The notes beneath the pieces were generated by a model. The model was not told the DNA's origin. It saw nothing but the letters and a program-made list of their open reading frames with translations, and did no database searches. A stretch of DNA of 5,384 bases from Pyrobaculum sp. Lineage in GTDB: Archaea; Thermoproteota; Thermoprotei; Thermoproteales; Thermoproteaceae. Location: assembly GCA_009903905.1 (NCBI GenBank), contig WYEI01000022.1, positions 1-5,384 of the forward strand, in the 5' to 3' direction. The position numbers and the translations under genes were made by a program. Shown here piece after piece: positions 1-4,583 of the stretch (the stretch's first letter is position 1; every line of letters starts with the position of its first letter).

Positions 1-2
1 GA

Positions 3-68
3 AAAGAGGTTGAGTCGCTCTACCGTGAAATCAAGGAGTGGTTAAACGTAGAGCTCAGTCTATATTAG
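3..68 (+). CDS. C-terminal end of an unidentified protein (5' part outside window)
   Basis: Frame 3 reads 21 sense codons, KEVESLYREIKEWLNVELSLY, and then TAG at 66-68. The peptide is charged and amphipathic, as expected for a C-terminal helix, and the codons (GAG, AAG, CTC, ATC, TAC) match those of the genes nearby. The other two plus frames stop early (TGA at 11-13, TAA at 43-45). No family can be named from so few residues. The stop lies directly against the 3' end of the sRNA candidate on the opposite strand. It could be a chance open stretch, because only about 65 bases are visible. Confidence 0.45.
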   Translation, partial: KEVESLYREIKEWLNVELSLY

Positions 69-121
69 TCAGCGGGATAACCGCCCTGTCACCGCTCCAC
101 GGCTCCCCAAGACGTCATCAC
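69..121 (-). ncRNA. Candidate C/D box sRNA (2'-O-methylation guide)
   Basis: Reading the minus strand, a perfect box C (GTGATGA, complement of 115-121) is followed 42 nt later by a perfect box D (CTGA, complement of 69-72). The total is 53 nt, a typical size for crenarchaeal C/D sRNAs. Internally, GTGACAG resembles a degenerate C' box and leaves a 13-nt putative guide (GGCGGTTATCCCG) before box D. The D' box is poor (TGGA at best). A TATA-like element centred near 146 would place transcription start at about 121, directly at box C. Such RNAs guide 2'-O-methylation of rRNA or tRNA with L7Ae, Nop5 and fibrillarin. I could not identify a target. The weak D' box is the main reason for doubt. Confidence 0.45.
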
Positions 122-140
122 GAACCCACCCACAAACAGG

Positions 141-151
141 GTTAAATACAT
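141..151 (-). promoter_or_regulatory. TATA box for the sRNA candidate
   Basis: On the minus strand this reads TGTATTTAAC, an A/T-rich element in GC-rich surroundings. Its centre is about 25 nt upstream of the box C start at 121, the normal archaeal TATA-to-start distance. No protein-coding start lies at that distance on either strand. Confidence 0.45.
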
Positions 152-195
152 AAGGCAGAGCCGTGGCTTCACGGCAGGCGTGGCCGCAACGCCCT

Positions 196-345
196 TCACT
201 GACCGGCCACGTAGCGCCTGCACCACTCTGCCCTCCTCCGCAACGCCTCAAGCACCTGGGGGTCTGCATCCGGGCGTTTTGCGTACTCCTCGTACTCCTC
301 TATGACCTTCCTACAGCCCTCCACCACCCGCCTGTACCAATCCAC
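196..345 (-). CDS. Small hypothetical protein, 49 aa
   Basis: From GTG at 345 the frame reads MDWYRRVVEGCRKVIEEYEEY and continues to a TGA at 196-198. The product is highly charged (Arg/Glu-rich), contains two cysteines and is probably all-helical: two amphipathic helices separated by a KRPDADP turn at about residues 23-29. There is no signal peptide or membrane segment. It begins 14 bp after the stop of the 75-residue gene upstream (360-587), so the two are probably co-transcribed. The open frame extends further upstream to 546, but that part overlaps the upstream gene and reads as low-complexity Gly/Arg, so I reject it. The start is uncertain because no clear ribosome binding site is adjacent, although GGAGGAGG occurs about 25 nt upstream. 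I do not recognise the family. Confidence 0.5.
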   Translation of the reverse strand: MDWYRRVVEGCRKVIEEYEEYAKRPDADPQVLEALRRRAEWCRRYVAGQ

Positions 346-359
346 GACCTGGCCGGGTC

Positions 360-587
360 TTAACTGGCCTCCTCCTTCAACTTCTTCTTTATGTAGTCTA
401 GGAGCTCTCGGGCTTCCTCCTCCGTGAGGTAGCCGACTTTGAGCCTCTCCGCCAGCTCTCTGTCGCCGACGACGAGCACGAACTTCCCCTCTATGGAGGT
501 GAGGGAATCCGCAGAGACCGCCTTCACGCCCGGCACCTCCGCCCACTCGGCGGGTGGCTTGCCCCTAAACACTACGTAGATCTCCAT
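360..587 (-). CDS. Hypothetical protein, 75 aa, alpha/beta
   Basis: The protein starts MEIYVVFRGKPPAEW and ends in a Lys/Glu-rich helix, LLDYIKKKLKEEAS. The pattern is a short N-terminal beta strand (residues 2-8), a second strand KFVLVVGD (35-42), and two charged helices (43-50 and 55-74), which suggests a small soluble alpha/beta protein. I chose ATG 587 over ATG 602. The TATA element at 606-615 is centred about 24 nt from 587, which fits the leaderless transcription common in this group, while 602 is too close to it. It is followed after 14 bp by the 49-residue gene. It lies 40 bp downstream of the acetyltransferase stop but has its own promoter. No family was recognised and the function is unknown. 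Confidence 0.68.
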   Translation of the reverse strand: MEIYVVFRGKPPAEWAEVPGVKAVSADSLTSIEGKFVLVVGDRELAERLKVGYLTEEEARELLDYIKKKLKEEAS

Positions 588-605
588 ATATACGCCGTAC
601 ATCCA

Positions 606-615
606 TTTTAAAAAA
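606..615 (-). promoter_or_regulatory. TATA box, overlapping a T-run at the end of the GNAT gene
   Basis: On the minus strand this is TTTTTTAAAA, centred about 24 nt upstream of ATG 587, so the downstream transcript is probably leaderless. The same T6 run follows the acetyltransferase stop (628) by about 12 bp and could also act as its oligo-T terminator. Confidence 0.6.
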
Positions 616-627
616 TGATGCGTAGCG

Positions 628-1155
628 CTATAAGTTGAGAAACGGCTTTAGACAGGTCTCGCGCCAGAGCCTCTCCACGTCTTGGGTGTGCGTAGCAACG
701 GCAACGGGGTCGCCGCCTTTTATCAGCAGAACGTCGTCGTCGTATCCGCAGGTGGCCTTAAGCAGAACCTCCCTCGCCCCGCGGGGCAGTTCGCCCCATC
801 TATACCCCACATATCCCAGCTTTCTGAAGAGCCGGATAGCCGCCGCGTTGTCCTCCGTCGTCGTTGCCATGTATACCCCGGCCCCGCACAGCTCCTCCAC
901 CTTCTTTACGAGAAAAGACGCAACGCCGCGTCTCCTGTATTCGGGCACCACCGCCACGTAGTAGTGTACACACGCCGTAGCCGCCAGCTCAACCGTGTAG
1001 AAGATCTCGGCGCCGATGGCCTCGCCGCCCATATACGCCACGACGGCGCCGGACCGCGGCCACTTCTCCAAAACCGCGCGGGCGTATTTGACAGGGCCTT
1101 TGTAGTATGTACTTATTATCTCCAGAGCCTTCGCACCATCTCTTACTACCTCCAC
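628..1155 (-). CDS. GNAT-family N-acetyltransferase, 175 aa
   Basis: The product transfers an acetyl group from acetyl-CoA to an amine; the substrate cannot be read from the sequence. Residues 62-79 (CVHYYVAVVPEYRRRGVA) form the GNAT beta4/motif A, with the R-R-R-G-V-A pyrophosphate-binding loop at 74-79. TEDNAAAIRLFRKLGYVGY at about 100-118 is motif B, with the usual Asn (103) and the LGY turn. The last 55 residues are an extension beyond the core, ending ETCLKPFLNL. GTG 1155 is preferred because it overlaps the end of the aldo/keto reductase by only 10 bp, the typical geometry of translational coupling. The longer open frame to 1275 is antisense-like Arg/Gly-rich sequence inside the reductase gene. 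The two are probably one operon. The N-terminal start could be slightly off. Confidence 0.85.
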   Translation of the reverse strand: MEVVRDGAKALEIISTYYKGPVKYARAVLEKWPRSGAVVAYMGGEAIGAEIFYTVELAATACVHYYVAVVPEYRRRGVASFLVKKVEELCGAGVYMATTTEDNAAAIRLFRKLGYVGYRWGELPRGAREVLLKATCGYDDDVLLIKGGDPVAVATHTQDVERLWRETCLKPFLNL

Positions 1156-1955
1156 CGCGCGATCTCGGCGAAGTCCTCCTCGCTCAGCTCCAGCCCAAGC
1201 GCCCCCGCTATTTCGTCTATGTGCTCCTTCCTCTCCGCCTTCGGGATGGGAACGACGCCACGCTTCACGTACCACGCAAGCGCCACCTGCGCCGGGGTTG
1301 CGCCGTATTTCCTGCCGATTTCGGCAAGCCGCCGATCTCTCGCCACGGCGCCCTTCTCAAGAGGCGTGTATGCCATGTACATAATTCCGTTAGCCAAGGC
1401 GTAGGGGAGCACATCCGCCTCGTCCCTCCTGTTGTAGAGCGAGTAGTGGTTCTGGACGGCGGCCACCTCGTACTTCTTGGCACACGTCTCAGCCACCTGC
1501 AACTGTTGCAGAGAGAAGTTGCTGACGCCAAAAAACCTGACAAGCCCCCTATCCACAAGCGTCTCGAAGGCGCGTATAGTCTCGCAAATAGGCACGGCGT
1601 CTGAAGGCCAATGCAACAGATACAGGTCAATATAGGTGCCGAGCCTCGCCGCGCTCCTCTCTGCCGCCTTCAGAACCTCCTCATACCTCGCGTGGCTAGG
1701 CCACACCTTAGTAACTACGAAAAGCTCCTCCCGGGGGAGCCCCTTGATGGCCCTGCCCACCAGCTCCTCAGAATGGCCACCGCCGTACATCTCCGCCGTA
1801 TCTATCAGCTTCAAGCCCCGCCCCACCGCGTATCTGACAGCCTCAACCCACTCTCCGTCTCTGCTCGTATCAGCGGTCCAGAACCCGCCGCCGATGCCCC
1901 ACGTCCCCAGCCCAATAGCCGGGACACAGCCGACACGTCTAAAACACCTCTTCAC
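1146..1955 (-). CDS. Aldo/keto reductase, 269 aa
   Basis: A cytosolic NAD(P)H-dependent oxidoreductase that interconverts carbonyls and alcohols; the substrate cannot be predicted. The AKR (beta/alpha)8 signatures are complete. N-terminal VPAIGLGTWGIGG occupies residues 11-23. The catalytic tetrad is D52 and Y57 (IDTAEMYGGG), K83 (VVTKVWPS) and H115 (DLYLLHWPS). GVSNF and a C-terminal cofactor-phosphate segment, VVPIPKAERKEHI, follow. The length is normal for a short AKR. GTG 1955 is chosen because the TATA element near 1987 puts transcription start at about 1960 and the family N-terminus aligns from there. The upstream ATG at 2003 would lie upstream of that TATA and adds an atypical tail. 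It is the first gene of a pair with the overlapping GNAT gene. Confidence 0.92.
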   Translation of the reverse strand: MKRCFRRVGCVPAIGLGTWGIGGGFWTADTSRDGEWVEAVRYAVGRGLKLIDTAEMYGGGHSEELVGRAIKGLPREELFVVTKVWPSHARYEEVLKAAERSAARLGTYIDLYLLHWPSDAVPICETIRAFETLVDRGLVRFFGVSNFSLQQLQVAETCAKKYEVAAVQNHYSLYNRRDEADVLPYALANGIMYMAYTPLEKGAVARDRRLAEIGRKYGATPAQVALAWYVKRGVVPIPKAERKEHIDEIAGALGLELSEEDFAEIARWR

Positions 1956-1982
1956 AATACCACAGACCCACACCCTATTAAA

Positions 1983-1991
1983 CTTTATAAT
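1983..1991. promoter_or_regulatory. Shared bidirectional TATA element
   Basis: The plus strand reads CTTTATAAT and the minus strand ATTATAAAG, with a TTATAA palindrome in the middle. On plus, its centre is about 24 nt before the first base of tRNA-Arg (2011). On minus, the expected start at about 1960 lies just upstream of GTG 1955 of the aldo/keto reductase. No second A/T-rich element is available for either gene, so both probably use this one. Confidence 0.6.
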
Positions 1992-2042
1992 GTGTGTATT
2001 CATCTAACAGGGGCCCGTAGCTCAGACAGGACAGAGCGGCGG

Positions 2043-2079
2043 AGCGCTTGCTGGCCGCCGTAGGCCGCAAGGCGCCGAC
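2043..2079 (+). other. tRNA-Arg intron 1 (37 nt, position 30/31)
   Basis: The boundaries are set by restoring the anticodon stem and may shift by 1-2 nt. The intron folds on itself: GCGC (2044-2047) pairs with GCGC (2072-2075) next to the splice sites, and TTGC (2048-2051) with GCAA (2067-2070). This gives a helix flanked by short bulges (GGA and CGA), consistent with a relaxed bulge-helix-bulge substrate for the archaeal splicing endonuclease. Confidence 0.82.
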
Positions 2080-2105
2080 CCTCCGGAGCCGTAGGACGTG
2101 GGTTC

Positions 2106-2124
2106 ACGGCGAGAGCCGGCCTAC
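2106..2124 (+). other. tRNA-Arg intron 2 (19 nt, T loop)
   Basis: The insertion follows TTC of the T loop and precedes AAAT. Its exact ends are ambiguous by one base because an A lies at both junctions. It contains CGGC-GAGA-GCCG (2107-2118), a 4-bp hairpin with a GAGA loop. T-arm introns are known in Thermoproteales tRNAs. Confidence 0.85.
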
Positions 2125-2149
2125 AAATCCCACCGGGCCCGCCAGCGGC

Positions 2150-2154
2150 TTTTT
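2150..2154 (+). terminator. Oligo-T stop after tRNA-Arg
   Basis: A T5 run lies six bases after the encoded CCA, inside a small inverted repeat (GCCAG 2141-2145 and CTGGC 2155-2159). This is a plausible archaeal oligo-T termination site for the tRNA transcript. Confidence 0.45.
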
Positions 2155-2214
2155 CTGGCCTACGACCGAACTGGTGTGTTGAATTCAAACGCATTGACTC
2201 GCTGTCTGGTTCTT

Positions 2215-2405
2215 CTATCTGGCGTCTACCGGCCGACTCAAGATGCAGACCCCCGGCAACTTTTTACGGTTCCGCACCTTGTACTCTGTGTATATTGCCG
2301 ACGCTTGGAAGACCCAGTCCACCGAGCCGTGGAGGACGCCGCGTCTAAAGACCTGCTCAAGTACCTTGTCAACTTCTCGACGGACCTAGGCGCAGGCTCA
2401 AGATA
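2215..2405 (-). pseudogene. Inverted, truncated PaRep2b remnant
   Basis: On the minus strand the frame through 2370-2281 reads DKVLEQVFRRGVLHGSVDWV and then FQASAIYTEY. This matches residues 23-53 of the intact PaRep2b in this window (LEEVLEEASTRGVLRGPVDW, then VFPAWATYVEY), and the DNA is also alike (CGCGGCGTCCTCC is identical). Upstream, the counterpart of LRL followed by GTCGAGAAG is in another frame, and a TAG (2386-2388) interrupts the reading frame. Downstream similarity ends by about 2280 and a stop follows at 2215-2217. It is a decayed N-terminal piece of a second copy, opposite in orientation to the intact gene. The plus-strand open frame over the same bases (2098-2406) is its shadow. 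The outer limits are approximate. Confidence 0.72.
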
Positions 2406-2522
2406 GTGCCTAGTTTTACCTAGGGTTATGACCTCACGGCGTGTTCAAGAGCACCACATATGTTGAATAGTTACCCACGTTCCCGCCTCTAACCTCTTAA
2501 ATGCCATTTTCCCACCGATAAA

Positions 2523-2628
2523 TGTCCATAGGCACACCCTACAGACTTACAGGTCGGGCCTATGCTGTGGGGTAGTTCCTATGGGCAACGGTTTAACGTA
2601 TACACAAACCCATTGGACTTATGAGTCC
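2523..2628 (+). ncRNA. Candidate structured RNA (three consecutive hairpins)
   Basis: No coding frame is convincing here, but the sequence folds strongly. Stem 1 outer: 2523-2532 pairs with 2578-2587 (10 pairs, one G-U). Stem 1 inner: 2536-2544 pairs with 2565-2573 (9 pairs, one G-U), with an apical AGG/CCT. Hairpin 2: GGTTT 2590-2594 with AAACC 2606-2610. Hairpin 3: GGACT 2615-2619 with AGTCC 2624-2628 and a TATG loop. A TATA-like TTAAAT at 2497-2502 would start transcription at about 2524, the foot of stem 1. I do not recognise a known RNA class; RNase P and SRP signature sequences are absent. The strand is assigned only from the TATA position. It could instead be a folded DNA element or transposon debris. 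Confidence 0.35.
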
Positions 2629-2647
2629 TAATGACATGTCAGAAGTA

Positions 2648-2682
2648 GTGCCCGGCCGGAATTTGAACCCGGGCCACGGGGT
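2648..2682 (-). pseudogene. Orphan tRNA 3' fragment (T arm plus 3' acceptor)
   Basis: The minus strand reads ACCCC, GTGGC, then a T arm CCGGG-TTCAAAT-TCCGG (2656-2672), then CCGGGCA (2649-2655) and a C at the discriminator position. The T loop is canonical, but the closing pair next to it is G-U instead of the near-invariant G-C. No D arm or matching 5' acceptor (TGCCCGG) exists upstream through 2800. It is most simply a decayed tRNA 3' end, as left by integration of a mobile element. A split-tRNA 3' half is possible but less likely. Confidence 0.6.
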
Positions 2683-2768
2683 CACGCGTTCTGTCAACGC
2701 TGCCTTGCAAAATAAGAGAGATGGGCATTAGATGTGAAACTTTGTGAATAACCTCTTCGTTGGGGGGA

Positions 2769-2962
2769 TTATAGACACGTCACTTCGATGTACTTAAGCT
2801 GACGCCTAAACCGTCTCTTGACGTCTTTCACAATTTCACAATTTTTGGACACAAAGCATTATCGATTTCAAACAATGCGCCTTCCAGATCCATTCCAGTC
2901 GGCCAAATCTGGTATGTTGTTGAAACGTAGCTTGCCACCATCTTCATGATGCGATGCGTCAT
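2769..2962 (-). pseudogene. Small unknown gene, apparently frameshifted by an 8-bp duplication
   Basis: From ATG 2962 the frame reads MTHRIMKMVASYVSTTYQIW, then PTGMDLEGALFEIDNALCPK and IVKL, ending at TGA 2828-2830 after 44 residues. The stop lies inside a tandem duplication of TTGTGAAA (complement of 2826-2841). Removing one copy keeps the frame open as IVKDVKRRFRRQLKYIEVTCL to TAA at 2769-2771, giving 61 residues with a basic C-terminus. The gene is divergent from PaRep2b, and the CCTGTNAG array lies just upstream of its start. I do not recognise the family. Codon use is more A/T-rich than in the flanking operons, as in the rest of the island. The 44-residue form may instead be the real, functional product. 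Confidence 0.42.
2826..2841. repeat. 8-bp perfect tandem duplication (TTTCACAA x2)
   Basis: TTTCACAA occurs at 2826-2833 and 2834-2841, and three further bases (TTT) match the next unit. It creates the stop codon of the minus-strand gene above. Confidence 0.9.
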
Positions 2963-2972
2963 CGGGTCTTCC

Positions 2973-3040
2973 CTAACAGGTACTCGTTCACAGGTACAAT
3001 TATGCCTGTGAGCCTGCACCTGTCAGTCTTTACCTGTAAG
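2973..3040. promoter_or_regulatory. Array of five CCTGTNAG sites (operator or iteron candidate)
   Basis: Plus-strand copies are CCTGTGAG 3005-3012, CCTGTCAG 3019-3026 and CCTGTAAG 3033-3040, exactly 14 bp apart. Minus-strand copies are CCTGTTAG (complement of 2973-2980) and CCTGTGAA (complement of 2987-2994), also 14 bp apart. The inner four are exactly symmetric about 2999.5. The array fills the gap between the divergent small gene (start 2962) and the PaRep2b TATA box (3047), with the fifth copy ending 6 bp before the TATA. This layout suits a cooperative dimeric regulator. An iteron-like replication site is an alternative. Confidence 0.65.
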
Positions 3041-3046
3041 GAGAAG

Positions 3047-3056
3047 GCTTATATAG
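3047..3056 (+). promoter_or_regulatory. TATA box upstream of PaRep2b
   Basis: GCTTATATAG is preceded by purine-rich AAGGAGAAG, which fits a TFB recognition element. It predicts a transcript starting at about 3076. A second, weaker TATA-like ACATATAC (3096-3103) lies about 23 nt before ATG 3122 and could give a leaderless message instead. Confidence 0.6.
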
Positions 3057-3121
3057 CTAACCGAAGAGAAGAGCCATGGAGTCAATTATGGTTCAACATA
3101 TACCGCGGCGTTTACCACGTC

Positions 3122-4576
3122 ATGGATATAAACAAAATTAAACAACGTCTAAAGCTCACGCTTAGGCTTGTTGAGAAGCCGCCGACGCTGGAGGAGGTGC
3201 TTGAGGAGGCCTCCACCCGCGGCGTCCTCCGGGGGCCTGTTGACTGGGTATTCCCGGCGTGGGCCACCTATGTCGAATACGCGGCACAGAGGATCGCCGA
3301 GACGTTTCAGCTTACAGAGGAGGAGAGGAGTCAGCTCCTTGACTTCAGAGACACAGTGAAGCGACTCCTACTGGAGGCGCAGAGGCAGGCCAAGGAGAAG
3401 CTGACAGCGCTGTACAAAGCCGTCGCCGAGGACACGTACAGGATTAAGGGGAAGAGGCTGTATGCGCCAGACGAGACGTGGATGGATATAAGAGGGGACT
3501 TCGCTCCGCGCATTATAATCCGCGGCGTGAGCGCCTCGGTGCGTTTTCCCGACGTGTTGAAGCTACCGCGCGAGAGGCTTGAACTGCTTCAGCTGGGCTG
3601 GAGGGCAAGCGACGAAGGTAATGAAAGGAGCCGACCCTACATGGGCACTACACAGCCCTGGCAGGTGTTCGCATGGACTGCGACGAGATACGGAGAGCTT
3701 TACATACGCGTCGCCTTGGTCAACCTAACGCAAGAGGGTGTAAGCGTATTGGTACATCTTAAGGCGAAGAGCTGGAGGCAGAGGTGGAGCAAGACGGAGG
3801 CCGTAGACCTCGCCGCGGGCCACCTCAGACGTGGGGAGTGGGCGCCCTTGCTAACTATGCGGCTTGGCGATGGCCAAGCCGAACGAAGGAAGGTATTAAG
3901 TAGCGAATACAAATTAATGATTGCAAATAAGGAGCCTTGGAGGTTGGGCAACAGCATAGGCACGAGAAAGGCCCTAGTCGCCACAGGCAAAGAGGCGTTT
4001 GTAAAGCTTAGAGAGGCGGCTGGCGTATACGGCGAACTGCTGGATCTGCTGAGGGCCCACAAGTGGATCTACATAAAGCTAGCCACAGACGACGGCTTTA
4101 GAGCCGCCTTCAAGCTGAAGGCTGAGAAGAGGAGCATAGACGTCCTTAGAGAGGCGTATAGGCAAAACAACGGCGAGATCCCTACGGAGCAGTTTTCACA
4201 CGCTGAGGCGGACAAACCGGGTGCCGTGGCTGCGGCGGGCGTCGTGATGCATCTCGAGCTGGTGAGCGGCAGAGGCGGCTCCCTCGTCGCTAAATACTTC
4301 ACCCGCGATGTCGGGAAGGCGCTCGCCGCCGCCGATAAGCTCAAGGCGGCTGGGCTGAGGCCCAACATTGTGAGATCCGGCCCAAACTACGTGGTGTACA
4401 TAGCCACCACGGACCTTCTAAAGCTTGCAGAAGAAGACGACGTCGTCAGAAGAGCCATAGCGCTGTATCTCGCCGAAAAGGCGAAGAACGGCACGCCGAT
4501 GCAGAGGGAGATCGCCGAAAAGCTCCTAAAGAGACATCCTCTTTTTCAATCTCCCAATGTCTTTCTGCATCCTTGA
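3122..4576 (+). CDS. PaRep2b family protein, 484 aa
   Basis: It belongs to PaRep2b, a multicopy repeat-associated family from Pyrobaculum whose function is unknown and many of whose copies are broken. Landmarks recalled for the family are RGVLRGPVDWVFPAW (33-47), MGTTQPWQVFAW (174-185), SHLRRGEWAPLL-like GHLRRGEWAPLL (about 232-243) followed by LGDG (248-251), KEPWRLG (270-276), HKWIYIKLATDD (313-324), VSGRGGSLVA (381-390) and NGTPMQREIAEKLLKRHPLF (456-475). The frame is intact, so this copy may be functional. ATG 3122 is chosen because the protein becomes family-like from there; the open frame reaches 2954 but the added residues cross the operator array and TATA box. No signal peptide or membrane segment is seen. 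The LGDG element recalls LAGLIDADG nucleases, which is inference only. Confidence 0.85.
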   Translation: MDINKIKQRLKLTLRLVEKPPTLEEVLEEASTRGVLRGPVDWVFPAWATYVEYAAQRIAETFQLTEEERSQLLDFRDTVKRLLLEAQRQAKEKLTALYKAVAEDTYRIKGKRLYAPDETWMDIRGDFAPRIIIRGVSASVRFPDVLKLPRERLELLQLGWRASDEGNERSRPYMGTTQPWQVFAWTATRYGELYIRVALVNLTQEGVSVLVHLKAKSWRQRWSKTEAVDLAAGHLRRGEWAPLLTMRLGDGQAERRKVLSSEYKLMIANKEPWRLGNSIGTRKALVATGKEAFVKLREAAGVYGELLDLLRAHKWIYIKLATDDGFRAAFKLKAEKRSIDVLREAYRQNNGEIPTEQFSHAEADKPGAVAAAGVVMHLELVSGRGGSLVAKYFTRDVGKALAAADKLKAAGLRPNIVRSGPNYVVYIATTDLLKLAEEDDVVRRAIALYLAEKAKNGTPMQREIAEKLLKRHPLFQSPNVFLHP

Positions 4577-4583
4577 GGCTGGT

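Larger units (their letters stand above)
2011..2141 (+). tRNA. tRNA-Arg (anticodon CCG) with two non-canonical introns
   Basis: The acceptor stem is GGGCCCG (2011-2017) with CGGGCCC (2134-2140), discriminator G2141, and an encoded CCA at 2142-2144. The D arm is GCTC/GAGC at 2020-2037. The anticodon loop CTCCGGA (2081-2087) has anticodon CCG at 2083-2085, which reads CGG. Its 3' stem GCCGT (2088-2092) pairs with G27 C28 G29 G30 at 2039-2042 plus C31 at 2080, leaving 37 nt (2043-2079) as an intron between positions 30 and 31. The variable loop is AGGAC and the T stem is GTGGG/CCCAC. The T loop TTC...AAAT is split by 19 nt (2106-2124). Removing both gives a normal cloverleaf. There is no intron at the usual 37/38 site. 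Its 3' end faces the PaRep2b island. Confidence 0.93.

Noticed and set aside
635..1604. Long plus-strand open frames (635-961, 682-1404, 1107-1604)
   Set aside because: They lie antisense to the aldo/keto reductase and GNAT genes, whose full motif sets are on the minus strand. The plus translations are Arg/Pro/Ser-rich without domain signals.
2098..2406. Plus-strand open frame of 102 codons after tRNA-Arg
   Set aside because: It begins inside the tRNA and its last half is the reverse strand of the PaRep2b remnant, which explains its codon-like pattern.
2523..2641. Minimal RNase P RNA of Pyrobaculum type
   Set aside because: The conserved P4-forming sequences near the 5' and 3' ends of RNase P RNA are not present on either strand around the hairpins.
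2648..2700. Split-tRNA 3' half gene
   Set aside because: T1-A72 pairing and a G-U pair closing the T loop are atypical, the discriminator is C, and no partner 5' half is visible. Decay of a tRNA copy is simpler.
2973..3040. CRISPR array
   Set aside because: The repeat unit is only 8 bp, spacers are 6-10 bp and copies occur in both orientations, which does not fit a CRISPR.
2954..3121. N-terminal extension of PaRep2b to ATG 2954
   Set aside because: It crosses the CCTGTNAG array and the TATA box and does not look like the family, so the extension is not translated in the likely transcript.
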